NCBI GenBank assembly: GCA_031255855.1
Contig: JAIRRS010000091.1
Coordinates: forward strand, 1 to 36,968
Source of the DNA: Tannerellaceae bacterium
GTDB taxonomy: Bacteria; Bacteroidota; Bacteroidia; Bacteroidales; Tannerellaceae
Length of the DNA stretch: 36,968 bases
Direction: 5' to 3'
Translations under genes and position numbers: made by a program
Notes under the pieces: generated by a model
The model's input: the letters and a program-made list of their open reading frames with translations, nothing else
The model's database searches: none
What the model was told of the DNA's origin: nothing
Part shown: positions 18,973 to 25,717 of the stretch, piece by piece
Numbering within the stretch: the stretch's first letter is position 1
Layout of the letters: each line of letters opens with the position of its first letter

Positions 18973-19641
18973 TTATTTACGTGCTAAAACGGCATCAATC
19001 ATACCATACTCTTTCGCTTCATCTGATGTCATCCAAAAGTCTCGGTCGCCATCTTTTTCCACTTTTTCATACGGCTGACCCGAATGGTTGGCAATAATGG
19101 TATATAGCTCTTCCTTTACTTTTATAATTTCACGTACAGCGATTTCCATATCTGAAGCCTGTCCTTGCGTCCCGCTCATCGGCTGATGAATCATTACGCG
19201 GGAATGCGGCAATGCAAAACGTTTCCCCTTGGTTCCGGCTACAAGCAATACCGAAGCCATCGACGCGGCAATACCTGTACAGATAGTTGATATGTCGCTG
19301 CTTATATACTGCATGGTATCATATATACCATAACCGGCATATACCGAACCTCCCGGCGAATTGACATACATGGATATATCCTTGCCGGTATCATTTGATT
19401 CCAAAAATAGTAATTGGGCTTGTATGATATTCGCGATATTGGCATCTATAGGCGTTCCCAAAAAGATAATGCGATCCATCATTAAACGTGAAAACACATC
19501 CATTTCCACTACGTTTAATTGGCGCTCTTCCAAGACGGTCGGCCTTACATGGTATGATTCACTTGTTATATTGATATAGCTATCCAACGTATTACTGTTA
19601 ATACCTAAATGCTTTGTCGCATATTTTTTAAATTCATCCAT
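18973..19641 (-). CDS. clpP: ClpP, proteolytic subunit of the ClpXP protease
   Basis: ClpP is the self-compartmentalised serine protease that degrades substrates delivered by ClpX. The 222-residue protein keeps the catalytic triad: Ser127 in TGIAASMAS, His152 in VMIHQPMSG, and Asp201 in GDRDFWM. The oxyanion-hole region SPGGSV (95-100) is intact. An N-terminal stretch of about 40 residues precedes the core and would largely be the propeptide/axial region. A canonical Bacteroidetes promoter lies upstream (19721-19752). The order tig, clpP, clpX is conserved in many bacteria. Confidence 0.97.
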   Translation of the reverse strand: MDEFKKYATKHLGINSNTLDSYINITSESYHVRPTVLEERQLNVVEMDVFSRLMMDRIIFLGTPIDANIANIIQAQLLFLESNDTGKDISMYVNSPGGSVYAGYGIYDTMQYISSDISTICTGIAASMASVLLVAGTKGKRFALPHSRVMIHQPMSGTQGQASDMEIAVREIIKVKEELYTIIANHSGQPYEKVEKDGDRDFWMTSDEAKEYGMIDAVLARK

Positions 19642-19720
19642 TATCTTAAAAACTTAATTTATTATACTTTATTTAAAAACATAAAGAAGGGATTCCCCCT
19701 CCTTTTTATGAAACGGATAA

Positions 19721-19752
19721 CAAAGTTATAAATAAATTTCTGAAAGAAACAA
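19721..19752 (-). promoter_or_regulatory. Predicted promoter of clpP-clpX-recQ
   Basis: Read on the minus strand there is TTG (19750-19752), a 21-base spacer, and TAACTTTG (19721-19728), matching the Bacteroidetes -33/-7 consensus TTG...TAnnTTTG. Transcription would start roughly 70 bases upstream of the clpP ATG. The spacing and both elements fit, but no start site has been measured. Confidence 0.6.
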
Positions 19753-19785
19753 TTAATTTGTTATCTGCCCGTACTTTTTTTGGAT

Positions 19786-19812
19786 AGAAACCCCTTTCTG
19801 CTGTAAAACAGC
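19786..19812. terminator. Pair of short hairpins downstream of tig
   Basis: Two adjacent perfect 5-bp hairpins lie between tig and the clpP promoter: AGAAA-CCCC-TTTCT (19786-19799) and GCTGT-AAA-ACAGC (19800-19812). They may end the tig transcript, though no T-run follows on the minus strand. On the plus strand CTTTTAT follows the second hairpin. Confidence 0.3.
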
Positions 19813-19831
19813 CTTTTATAAATACTTTCCG

Positions 19832-21199
19832 TTACTTTTCTTCTTCAAAAAGTTTATTAAAATCGTCGACAGATATTTCTTTCGTTTCTAATTTCACTTT
19901 CCCTTTCAGCCAAGCAACCAATTTATCTTCCACGGCGCGGTCGATAACGTTTTGGAGCGTCTGTTTGTTCTTCAGCATATCTTTCGCATAATTGTTTAAC
20001 AGATCGTCCGGAACGGTATACATTCCATATTGGGCAAACTGGGCTTTGGCCACACGTCTTCCGAAGAGTTCGATATCTGCGTCTTCCACCTTGATGTCGT
20101 TCTTTTTAATGATATCCTCTTTTATCAAATGATAAATTAGGTCTTCGATAATCATCGGATAATCTTCTTCCAATTTCTCAGGTGTCTTCTTTTCACCGGA
20201 AACCATCAACCAGCGTTTGAGTATTTCGTCGGGGAATTTTACTTCGCCGGCTTTCTTCAACAATAGTTTGCGGGCATCCAAAAGGAATTTGTAATCACCT
20301 TGAGGGGCAAATTGTTCAAGAATTGACTCCTTGATCTTTTCCTTAAATTCATCCTCCGATTTAACCACGCCTTCTCCAAACACTTTGTCGAAAAGTTCCT
20401 GGTTGATTTCCGCTTCCTTATGCCGGACTACTTCTTTAATCTCCAAACTGAAATCATCGTTGATGGAGGCTACGCCTGATTTTTCTATTTTAAGAAGTGA
20501 GGCTATTTCGACTTCTGATCCTTCGTACGCTTTTTTAGGATTGAAAATTATTACGTTACCTGTTTTTGCACCGATCAACTTGCTTTTTTCTTCTTCATCT
20601 TTGATGTATTGGGGCATCAGGATTGCTTCTTCTACCACAAGACCACCTTCCTTGGGCAATCCGTTTTCCAGCTCTGTGGCTACTCCTTTTACCAGGTCTT
20701 TTTCTATAATCTCTTCTTCGGTAGCGTCATAGACGCCAAAATTAGCTTTGTATGAATTGATTTGCTTATCAAGCATTTCATCATCAATGGCCACTTGGTA
20801 ATAGGTCAATTTATCTCTTTTGTTCAAATCTATCGATATCTCAGGGGCAAAAGCCAAATCAAAACAAAATTCAAAGTCTTCCTGTGTATCGAAATTTATT
20901 TCTTTTTGTTCTGTTTCGTTTGGTAATGGTTCTCCTAAAATATTCAACTGGTTTTCACGTATATATTTAAAAACATTTTCGGAAACAAGCTTATTAACCT
21001 CTTCGACCAATACAGACTTACCATACATTTTCTTAATCATTCCCACCGGAGCCATTCCTTTACGGAAGCCGGGGATATTTGCCTTTTGGCGAAAATTGCG
21101 CAAATTCTTTTCTACCTGATCTGCATAATCAGACTTTACCACTTCTAATTTCAGAATACCACTTACGGCATCATCATTCTTATTGAGTGAAATATTCAT
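19832..21199 (-). CDS. tig: Trigger factor, ribosome-associated chaperone
   Basis: Trigger factor binds near the ribosome exit tunnel and shields nascent chains. The 455-residue protein begins with the ribosome-binding domain, whose signature GFRKGMAP is at residues 44-51 (GFRKGxxP in the family). The central FKBP-like domain is divergent (EIIEKDLVKGVATELENG to IIFNPKKAYEGSEVEIASLL), and I do not see a well-kept isomerase active site. The C-terminal helical chaperone domain follows (LFDKVFGEGVVKSEDEFKEKI onward). It lies upstream of clpP-clpX on the same strand, with its own promoter and a 190-base gap, so it is probably a separate transcript with shared purpose. Confidence 0.95.
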   Translation of the reverse strand: MNISLNKNDDAVSGILKLEVVKSDYADQVEKNLRNFRQKANIPGFRKGMAPVGMIKKMYGKSVLVEEVNKLVSENVFKYIRENQLNILGEPLPNETEQKEINFDTQEDFEFCFDLAFAPEISIDLNKRDKLTYYQVAIDDEMLDKQINSYKANFGVYDATEEEIIEKDLVKGVATELENGLPKEGGLVVEEAILMPQYIKDEEEKSKLIGAKTGNVIIFNPKKAYEGSEVEIASLLKIEKSGVASINDDFSLEIKEVVRHKEAEINQELFDKVFGEGVVKSEDEFKEKIKESILEQFAPQGDYKFLLDARKLLLKKAGEVKFPDEILKRWLMVSGEKKTPEKLEEDYPMIIEDLIYHLIKEDIIKKNDIKVEDADIELFGRRVAKAQFAQYGMYTVPDDLLNNYAKDMLKNKQTLQNVIDRAVEDKLVAWLKGKVKLETKEISVDDFNKLFEEEK

Positions 21200-21243
21200 T
21201 CCTGATGATTTATTAAATTGTTTTAATCTTGATTTTTAGGTTG

Positions 21244-21275
21244 CAAAATTAGACTTAATCTTTTAATATCACAAA
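21244..21275 (-). promoter_or_regulatory. Predicted promoter of tig
   Basis: On the minus strand TTTG (complement of CAAA at 21272-21275) is followed after 20 bases by TAATTTTG (complement of 21244-21251). This matches the Bacteroidetes -33 TTTG and -7 TAnnTTTG elements at the expected spacing and predicts a leader of about 40 bases. Confidence 0.65.
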
Positions 21276-21313
21276 TTGTTGACTTAAAAAGCCTATAAGA
21301 AATTTTCTTATGT

Positions 21314-21321
21314 TATCTTTG
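21314..21321 (+). promoter_or_regulatory. Predicted -7 element of the CPBP protease gene
   Basis: TATCTTTG matches TAnnTTTG and lies 25 bases before the ATG at 21347. I see no good -33 element at the right distance, so only the -7 box is supported. Confidence 0.5.
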
Positions 21322-21346
21322 AGACAGAATTATTAGTCACATACCG

Positions 21347-22228
21347 ATGAGATTGAAAGGTGTTTTTGCCGGAAAAACGGCGTTGTTCCAACTTGTTTTA
21401 TTATTTGCCTTTATTTTGGCCGGTTCGATTCTGTCTAGCTTTGCTACGTTTTTAGGGGGTAGATTCCTTGTCTATGATTTATATCAAAACCCCGACGCTT
21501 TGCGTTTCGCGCAGTTTTTCTCATCCGTGCTCACGTTTTTGGCTCCTTCTCTGCTGGTCGCCTGGTTGTGCAGTACCAACCTATATGATTATCTTTTCAT
21601 TAAATCTTTTCCCAACCTGAGGGTCGTGTCATTAACATTCGCCAGTATGATTTTACTCTTACCGCTCATTACACTGGCGGGAGCTATCAATAAATCCATA
21701 AAACTTCCGGCTTTCCTGGAAGCCTTGGAAAACTGGATGATATCAATGGAGCAAACGATGGCACAAATGACCGAACTTTTATTTGCCGGAGGCGGGGTGG
21801 CAACGTTTTTTTTCAATTTGTTTGTCATCGCCATAGTGGCTGCCATTACGGAGGAATTCTTCTTCCGGGGGATATTACAACGGATTGCGGGAAAATGGTT
21901 CACGAATCATCACCTTATCATATGGCTTGTTGCCTTTGTTTTCAGCGCCATCCACCTGCAATTTTACGGGTTCGTTCCACGCCTGCTCATGGGGGCTTTT
22001 TTCGGCTATCTGGTGTTTTGGAGTAAAAATATATGGATTCCCATACTCGCGCATTTCTTCAACAATGCCACGGCAGTTATCGGCATGTCGAACAGCAAGT
22101 GGAAAGATAATGAATTTGTAACGGGGGATATTCCCCAATCCTTATGGGTGCATCTGGCTGTTACGGCAGCAATTAGCATTGTTGTCTTCTACCTTTGTGT
22201 GAAAAAATTGCGTAAGAACTTCGATTAA
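21347..22228 (+). CDS. CPBP-family intramembrane glutamic protease
   Basis: This is a 293-residue multi-pass membrane protein with about eight hydrophobic segments. The three family motifs are intact: EEFFFR (169-174), FSAIH (199-203) and HFFNN (236-240). These give the paired Glu, His, and His/Asn residues of the CPBP (Abi/Rce1-like) active site within the membrane. Bacterial members have been linked to bacteriocin self-immunity, maturation of peptides or membrane-protein cleavage; nothing nearby shows a substrate. It stands alone on the plus strand, divergent from tig. Its stop is only 2 bases from the end of lptB, which converges on it. Confidence 0.9.
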   Translation: MRLKGVFAGKTALFQLVLLFAFILAGSILSSFATFLGGRFLVYDLYQNPDALRFAQFFSSVLTFLAPSLLVAWLCSTNLYDYLFIKSFPNLRVVSLTFASMILLLPLITLAGAINKSIKLPAFLEALENWMISMEQTMAQMTELLFAGGGVATFFFNLFVIAIVAAITEEFFFRGILQRIAGKWFTNHHLIIWLVAFVFSAIHLQFYGFVPRLLMGAFFGYLVFWSKNIWIPILAHFFNNATAVIGMSNSKWKDNEFVTGDIPQSLWVHLAVTAAISIVVFYLCVKKLRKNFD

Positions 22229-22230
22229 GG

Positions 22231-22986
22231 TCAGAAGTTCTTTTTCCGCAACTGGAAATCTTTTCCCAAATATTTTTCGCGTACGATTTCATTGGCTGCC
22301 AATTCTTCGGCAGTTCCCTGAAACAGGACTTTCCCTTCGAACAACAAATAGGCCCTGTCTGTAATACTTAAGGTTTCATAAACATTATGGTCGGTAATAA
22401 GGATACCGATGTTTTTGAGCTTCAAACGGGCAACGATCGTCTGGATGTCTTGTACGGCAATAGGATCTACACCCGCGAACGGCTCATCCAACATGATAAA
22501 CTTTGGATCGATAGCCAAACAGCGGGCTATCTCGGCACGGCGGCGTTCGCCTCCGGATAACTGGTCGCCTAAATTCTTGCGCACTTTAGCCAAACCAAAT
22601 TCAGCAATCAGGCTTTCGAGTTTTTCCTTTTGGTAATCTTCGGGCTTGTTTGTCATTTCAAGTACGGAGCGGATATTATCTTCAACTGTCATCTTCCTGA
22701 AGATAGAAGCTTCCTGCGCCAGATAACCGATGCCATTACGCGCCCGCTTATAAACAGGAAATTTGGTTATTTCCGTGTCATTCAGGAATATTTTCCCCTG
22801 ATTAGGAGTAACCAAACCTACCGTCATATAGAATGTTGTCGTTTTTCCTGCACCATTAGGGCCCAACAAACCAACGATCTCACCTTGTTTCACATAGATA
22901 GAAACGTGGTTCACGACTGTTCGCGTCCTATATTTTTTCACCAAATCCTCCGTCCGGAGTACCATCATCTGTTGTTCGTCAGCCAT
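22231..22986 (-). CDS. lptB: LptB, ATPase of the lipopolysaccharide export transporter
   Basis: LptB powers extraction of lipopolysaccharide from the inner membrane by LptFG. The 251-residue protein is a single ABC ATPase: Walker [11 protein letters not shown]-loop in [14 protein letters not shown], signature [15 protein letters not shown], Walker [14 protein letters not shown], and switch His in ILITDHNV. The phrase [16 protein letters not shown] is characteristic of LptB rather than other ABC ATPases. No lptF/lptG or lptC gene lies in the window; in this genome the machinery seems dispersed. Two TAnnTTTG-like boxes lie upstream. The gene faces the CPBP gene tail to tail. Confidence 0.93.
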   Translation of the reverse strand: MADEQQMMVLRTEDLVKKYRTRTVVNHVSIYVKQGEIVGLLGPNGAGKTTTFYMTVGLVTPNQGKIFLNDTEITKFPVYKRARNGIGYLAQEASIFRKMTVEDNIRSVLEMTNKPEDYQKEKLESLIAEFGLAKVRKNLGDQLSGGERRRAEIARCLAIDPKFIMLDEPFAGVDPIAVQDIQTIVARLKLKNIGILITDHNVYETLSITDRAYLLFEGKVLFQGTAEELAANEIVREKYLGKDFQLRKKNF

Positions 22987-23030
22987 AACTAAAGATTTGG
23001 TGCAAAGAAACAGAATTATTTCTTTTTCGA

Positions 23031-23038
23031 CAAAGGTA
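23031..23038 (-). promoter_or_regulatory. Predicted -7 element of lptB
   Basis: On the minus strand this reads TACCTTTG, matching TAnnTTTG, about 45 bases before the lptB ATG. A second match, TAGATTTG, lies a few bases further upstream. The -33 element is not clear for either, so the true start is uncertain. Confidence 0.45.
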
Positions 23039-23098
23039 CAACCACAAATCTATCTGATAATCACAAGGAAAAAAATGGACAACGATATTTGGAAATTC

Positions 23099-23176
23099 AT
23101 CTGGATGTCTTCCCGGTTTCATTGGGATGTTTTTCCAATTTCATTGGGATATTTTCCTTGAATCATCCCAATGAAA
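23099..23176. repeat. Degenerate 22-base tandem repeat with an inverted half-unit
   Basis: Three head-to-tail 22-base units (23099-23120, 23121-23142, 23143-23164) share the core ATTGGGAT followed by TTTTCC and end in TTTC or AATC. The 12-mer TTTCATTGGGAT occurs at 23117-23128 and 23139-23150, and its exact reverse complement at 23165-23176, so the last pair can form a 12-bp stem. The repeat fills the 379-base gap between lptB and the flavoprotein gene; apart from it and two promoter boxes, I see nothing else there. Confidence 0.75.
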
Positions 23177-23226
23177 ATTTGCCCAAGTTTCTACCCGGAA
23201 TAAGTCAATAATCAAATTTAATACCC

Positions 23227-23234
23227 TATCTTTG
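23227..23234 (+). promoter_or_regulatory. Predicted -7 element of the nitronate monooxygenase-like gene
   Basis: TATCTTTG matches TAnnTTTG. Transcription starting just after it would give a leader of about 125 bases before the chosen ATG at 23366. The -33 element is weak. Confidence 0.5.
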
Positions 23235-23365
23235 CAGCGCGAACGATCAAGGTTTATAATTGAATTAGTCCTGGAAATCAACTTTTTTTGTTTAATTTAT
23301 CAATTAATCAGTCGCGAAAAGTCTGTAAAGCATTTGTCGTGACACATTTTCATGAATATAGAAGA

Positions 23366-24445
23366 ATGAAATCATTTATTATCGGTAACAAAGAAATTAA
23401 ATTGCCTATTATCCAAGGAGGTATGGGCGTAGGTGTATCACTCTCAGGACTTGCTTCGGCTGTTGCAAACGAAGGAGGAATAGGAGTTATCTCATGTGCA
23501 GGATTAGGACTTATCTATAAACAAACACCCGGCAATTATCTCCAGAATTGCATCTGGGGACTTAAAGAAGAAATACGAAAAGCAAGGGAGAAAACCAAAG
23601 GAGTCATCGGCCTAAACATAATGGTCGCTTTATCCAATTTTGCCGACATGGCTCGCACGGCAGTGACAGAAAAGATAGATATTATATTTGCCGGTGCAGG
23701 GCTTCCATTGGATTTGCCGTCTTATTTGACTCCCGGCAGCAACACCCTTTTAGCCCCGATCGTTTCCTCGGCACGCGCCGCTAAGATAATTTGTGATAAA
23801 TGGAAAGTCAATTATAATTACCTTCCCGACATGATTGTAGTTGAAGGGCCCAAAGCGGGCGGCCATCTGGGATTTAAGAAAGACCAGATAGACGACTGCA
23901 ATCACTCACTGGAACAATTAATCCCCGATGTAATAACTGTCGCATCCCAATATGCCGGAGACAAAGTGATCCCGGTAATAGCCGCCGGTGGAATTACGAC
24001 AGGAGAAGACGTTCGTCGTTTTATAGAATTGGGCGCAACAGGCGTACAAATGGGTAGTCTTTTCGTTCCGACGCATGAATGTGACGCGTCACTTGCTTTC
24101 AAACAAGTTTATGTTGATTCAGACCAAAAAGACACCATGATTATCCAAAGTCCCGTAGGTTTGCCGGGGCGTGCTTTCGACGGTGATTTTATCCGCCGCG
24201 TAAACGAAGGGCGTGAAAAACCCAAAGGATGCCCGTTCCATTGCATCAAAACATGCGATTACACCAAAAGTCCTTATTGTATTATAAAAGCCTTATACAA
24301 CGCGGCTCAGGGTAATATGAAAAAAGGATATGTTTTCGCAGGGGCGAATGCATACCTTACCAAAAAAATCAGCAGCGTAAAAGAGGTAATGGCAAAAATA
24401 AAAGAAGAATTTGCTTCCATCCCTTACCAAGAGACAGACAAATAA
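23366..24445 (+). CDS. Nitronate monooxygenase/FabK-like FMN oxidoreductase with C-terminal cysteine cluster
   Basis: The frame is open from 23288 (a TTG), but I choose the ATG at 23366 (359 residues), because MKSFIIGNKEIKLPIIQGGMG is the usual family beginning. It is an FMN-binding TIM barrel. IQGGMG near the N-terminus, VVEGPKAGGHLG (the family's active-site His, residue 167), PVIAAGGIT and GATGVQMGSLF (phosphate-binding) are all present. Relatives are nitronate monooxygenases and the enoyl-ACP reductase FabK; motifs alone do not decide between them. After the barrel there is CPFHCIKTC followed by a fourth Cys, spaced C-x3-C-x3-C-x7-C (residues 289, 293, 297, 305), which could bind metal or an Fe-S cluster. 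The helicase gene follows after 57 bases. Confidence 0.85.
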   Translation: MKSFIIGNKEIKLPIIQGGMGVGVSLSGLASAVANEGGIGVISCAGLGLIYKQTPGNYLQNCIWGLKEEIRKAREKTKGVIGLNIMVALSNFADMARTAVTEKIDIIFAGAGLPLDLPSYLTPGSNTLLAPIVSSARAAKIICDKWKVNYNYLPDMIVVEGPKAGGHLGFKKDQIDDCNHSLEQLIPDVITVASQYAGDKVIPVIAAGGITTGEDVRRFIELGATGVQMGSLFVPTHECDASLAFKQVYVDSDQKDTMIIQSPVGLPGRAFDGDFIRRVNEGREKPKGCPFHCIKTCDYTKSPYCIIKALYNAAQGNMKKGYVFAGANAYLTKKISSVKEVMAKIKEEFASIPYQETDK

Positions 24446-24475
24446 AATTTACGTATCATCTATTAATTAAAAACA

Positions 24476-24493
24476 ACTGCTCTGCAGAGCAGT
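24476..24493. promoter_or_regulatory. 18-base perfect palindrome just before the helicase start
   Basis: ACTGCTCTGCAGAGCAGT equals its own reverse complement and ends 9 bases before the helicase ATG. As DNA it could be a protein-binding site. As RNA it could form a short hairpin or an intermolecular duplex where the ribosome loads. No T-run follows, so it is not a normal terminator. Confidence 0.55.
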
Positions 24494-24502
24494 AAACGAT
24501 TT

Positions 24503-25717
24503 ATGACATTTAAAGAATTAAATATATCAGAGCCTATATTAAAAGCTTTAGCAAATAAAAACTATGAAAAGCCAACACCTATCCAGGAACAGGCAATACC
24601 GGTTGCCCTCGGCGGGCGCGACTTATTGGGTATCGCACAAACCGGCACGGGTAAAACCGCCGCGTTTGCAATACCTATTATCCAGCAACTCGACCAACCG
24701 GAATCTATCCGACGGAAACGCAGCATAAAGGCGTTGGTTCTTACTCCTACACGTGAATTGGCTATCCAGATAGACGACTGTTTCAGCGATTATGCAAAAC
24801 ATACCGGCTTACGCCACACGGTAATTTTCGGGGGAGTAAACCAAAAATCGCAAGTAGACAGTCTGAGTCGTGGGACAGACATCCTTATAGCCACACCGGG
24901 ACGCTTACTCGATTTAATCAACCAAAAGTATATAACGCTCAGCCAGATAAAGCATTTTGTCCTCGACGAAGCAGACCGCATGCTTGACATGGGATTCATT
25001 CACGACATCAAACGATTATTGCCTCTGTTGCCCGAACACAGACAGACCCTGTTTTTCTCCGCCACCATGCCGCAAGCAATCGCAAGTTTGTCGAAATCTA
25101 TCCTTAATAATCCGATAAAAGTAGAAGTCGCCCCGGTTTCTTCCGTTGTCGATACGATCAAACAACAGTTGTATTTCGTGGAGAAACCCGAGAAAAGCCA
25201 ACTTCTTATTGATATCTTAGGAAAAGAAAAAGACACATCTGTTTTGGTCTTTTCACGCACAAAACATGGGGCAGACAAAATTGCCAGGGTCTTGAACAAA
25301 CAGGGGATTGGTTGCGAAGCTATCCATGGAAATAAAACCCAAGTAGCCAGGCAACGGGCGCTTACAAATTTCAAATCAGGCAAAACACGCGTCATTATCG
25401 CCACGGATATCGCTGCAAGAGGAATCGACATCGCTAACTTGGGGATGGTTATCAACTACGACTTGCCTGATGTGGCAGAAACGTATGTACACCGTATCGG
25501 TCGAACCGGACGTGCCGGCAACAGCGGAACGGCTCTCACATTCTGTTCACGAGAGGAATACACCATGGTAAAAGACATTCAAAAACTTACGGGAAGGAAA
25601 TTAAAAACCGTATCTAAATGTCCTAATACAATCCTTCCCGAAAACAAGTACTATTCAACAACCAACTCTATTCCTTTCAAAGCCTTATCGTCTGAAGAAC
25701 CGCCATATAATAGTTGA
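24503..25717 (+). CDS. DEAD-box ATP-dependent RNA helicase (RhlE-like)
   Basis: This is a 404-residue RNA helicase of the RhlE/CsdA type, likely acting in RNA remodelling or ribosome assembly. Motifs run in order: Q motif (YEKPTPIQEQAIP), motif I AQTGTGKT (45-52), Ia PTRELA, Ib TPGRL, DEAD (155-158), SAT, the motif V region ATDIAARGIDI and motif VI HRIGRTGRAG. The C-terminal extension past the core is short, with few basic residues, unlike the long basic tails of many relatives. Its last 67 bases overlap the 3' end of the GH3 gene on the other strand, and a perfect palindrome lies just before its start codon. It may be cotranscribed with the flavoprotein gene upstream. Confidence 0.95.
   Translation: MTFKELNISEPILKALANKNYEKPTPIQEQAIPVALGGRDLLGIAQTGTGKTAAFAIPIIQQLDQPESIRRKRSIKALVLTPTRELAIQIDDCFSDYAKHTGLRHTVIFGGVNQKSQVDSLSRGTDILIATPGRLLDLINQKYITLSQIKHFVLDEADRMLDMGFIHDIKRLLPLLPEHRQTLFFSATMPQAIASLSKSILNNPIKVEVAPVSSVVDTIKQQLYFVEKPEKSQLLIDILGKEKDTSVLVFSRTKHGADKIARVLNKQGIGCEAIHGNKTQVARQRALTNFKSGKTRVIIATDIAARGIDIANLGMVINYDLPDVAETYVHRIGRTGRAGNSGTALTFCSREEYTMVKDIQKLTGRKLKTVSKCPNTILPENKYYSTTNSIPFKALSSEEPPYNS

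Noticed and set aside
23099..23176. CRISPR array reading of the 22-base repeats
   Set aside because: The units are directly adjacent with no spacers, only three copies exist, and no cas genes lie in the window.
23288..23365. Upstream extension of the nitronate monooxygenase-like protein
   Set aside because: The extra 26 residues begin at a TTG and do not resemble the family; MKSFIIGNKEIKLP is the expected start.
25000..25455. Minus-strand frame of 151 codons opposite the RNA helicase
   Set aside because: Antisense to conserved helicase motifs; composition is that of a shadow frame.
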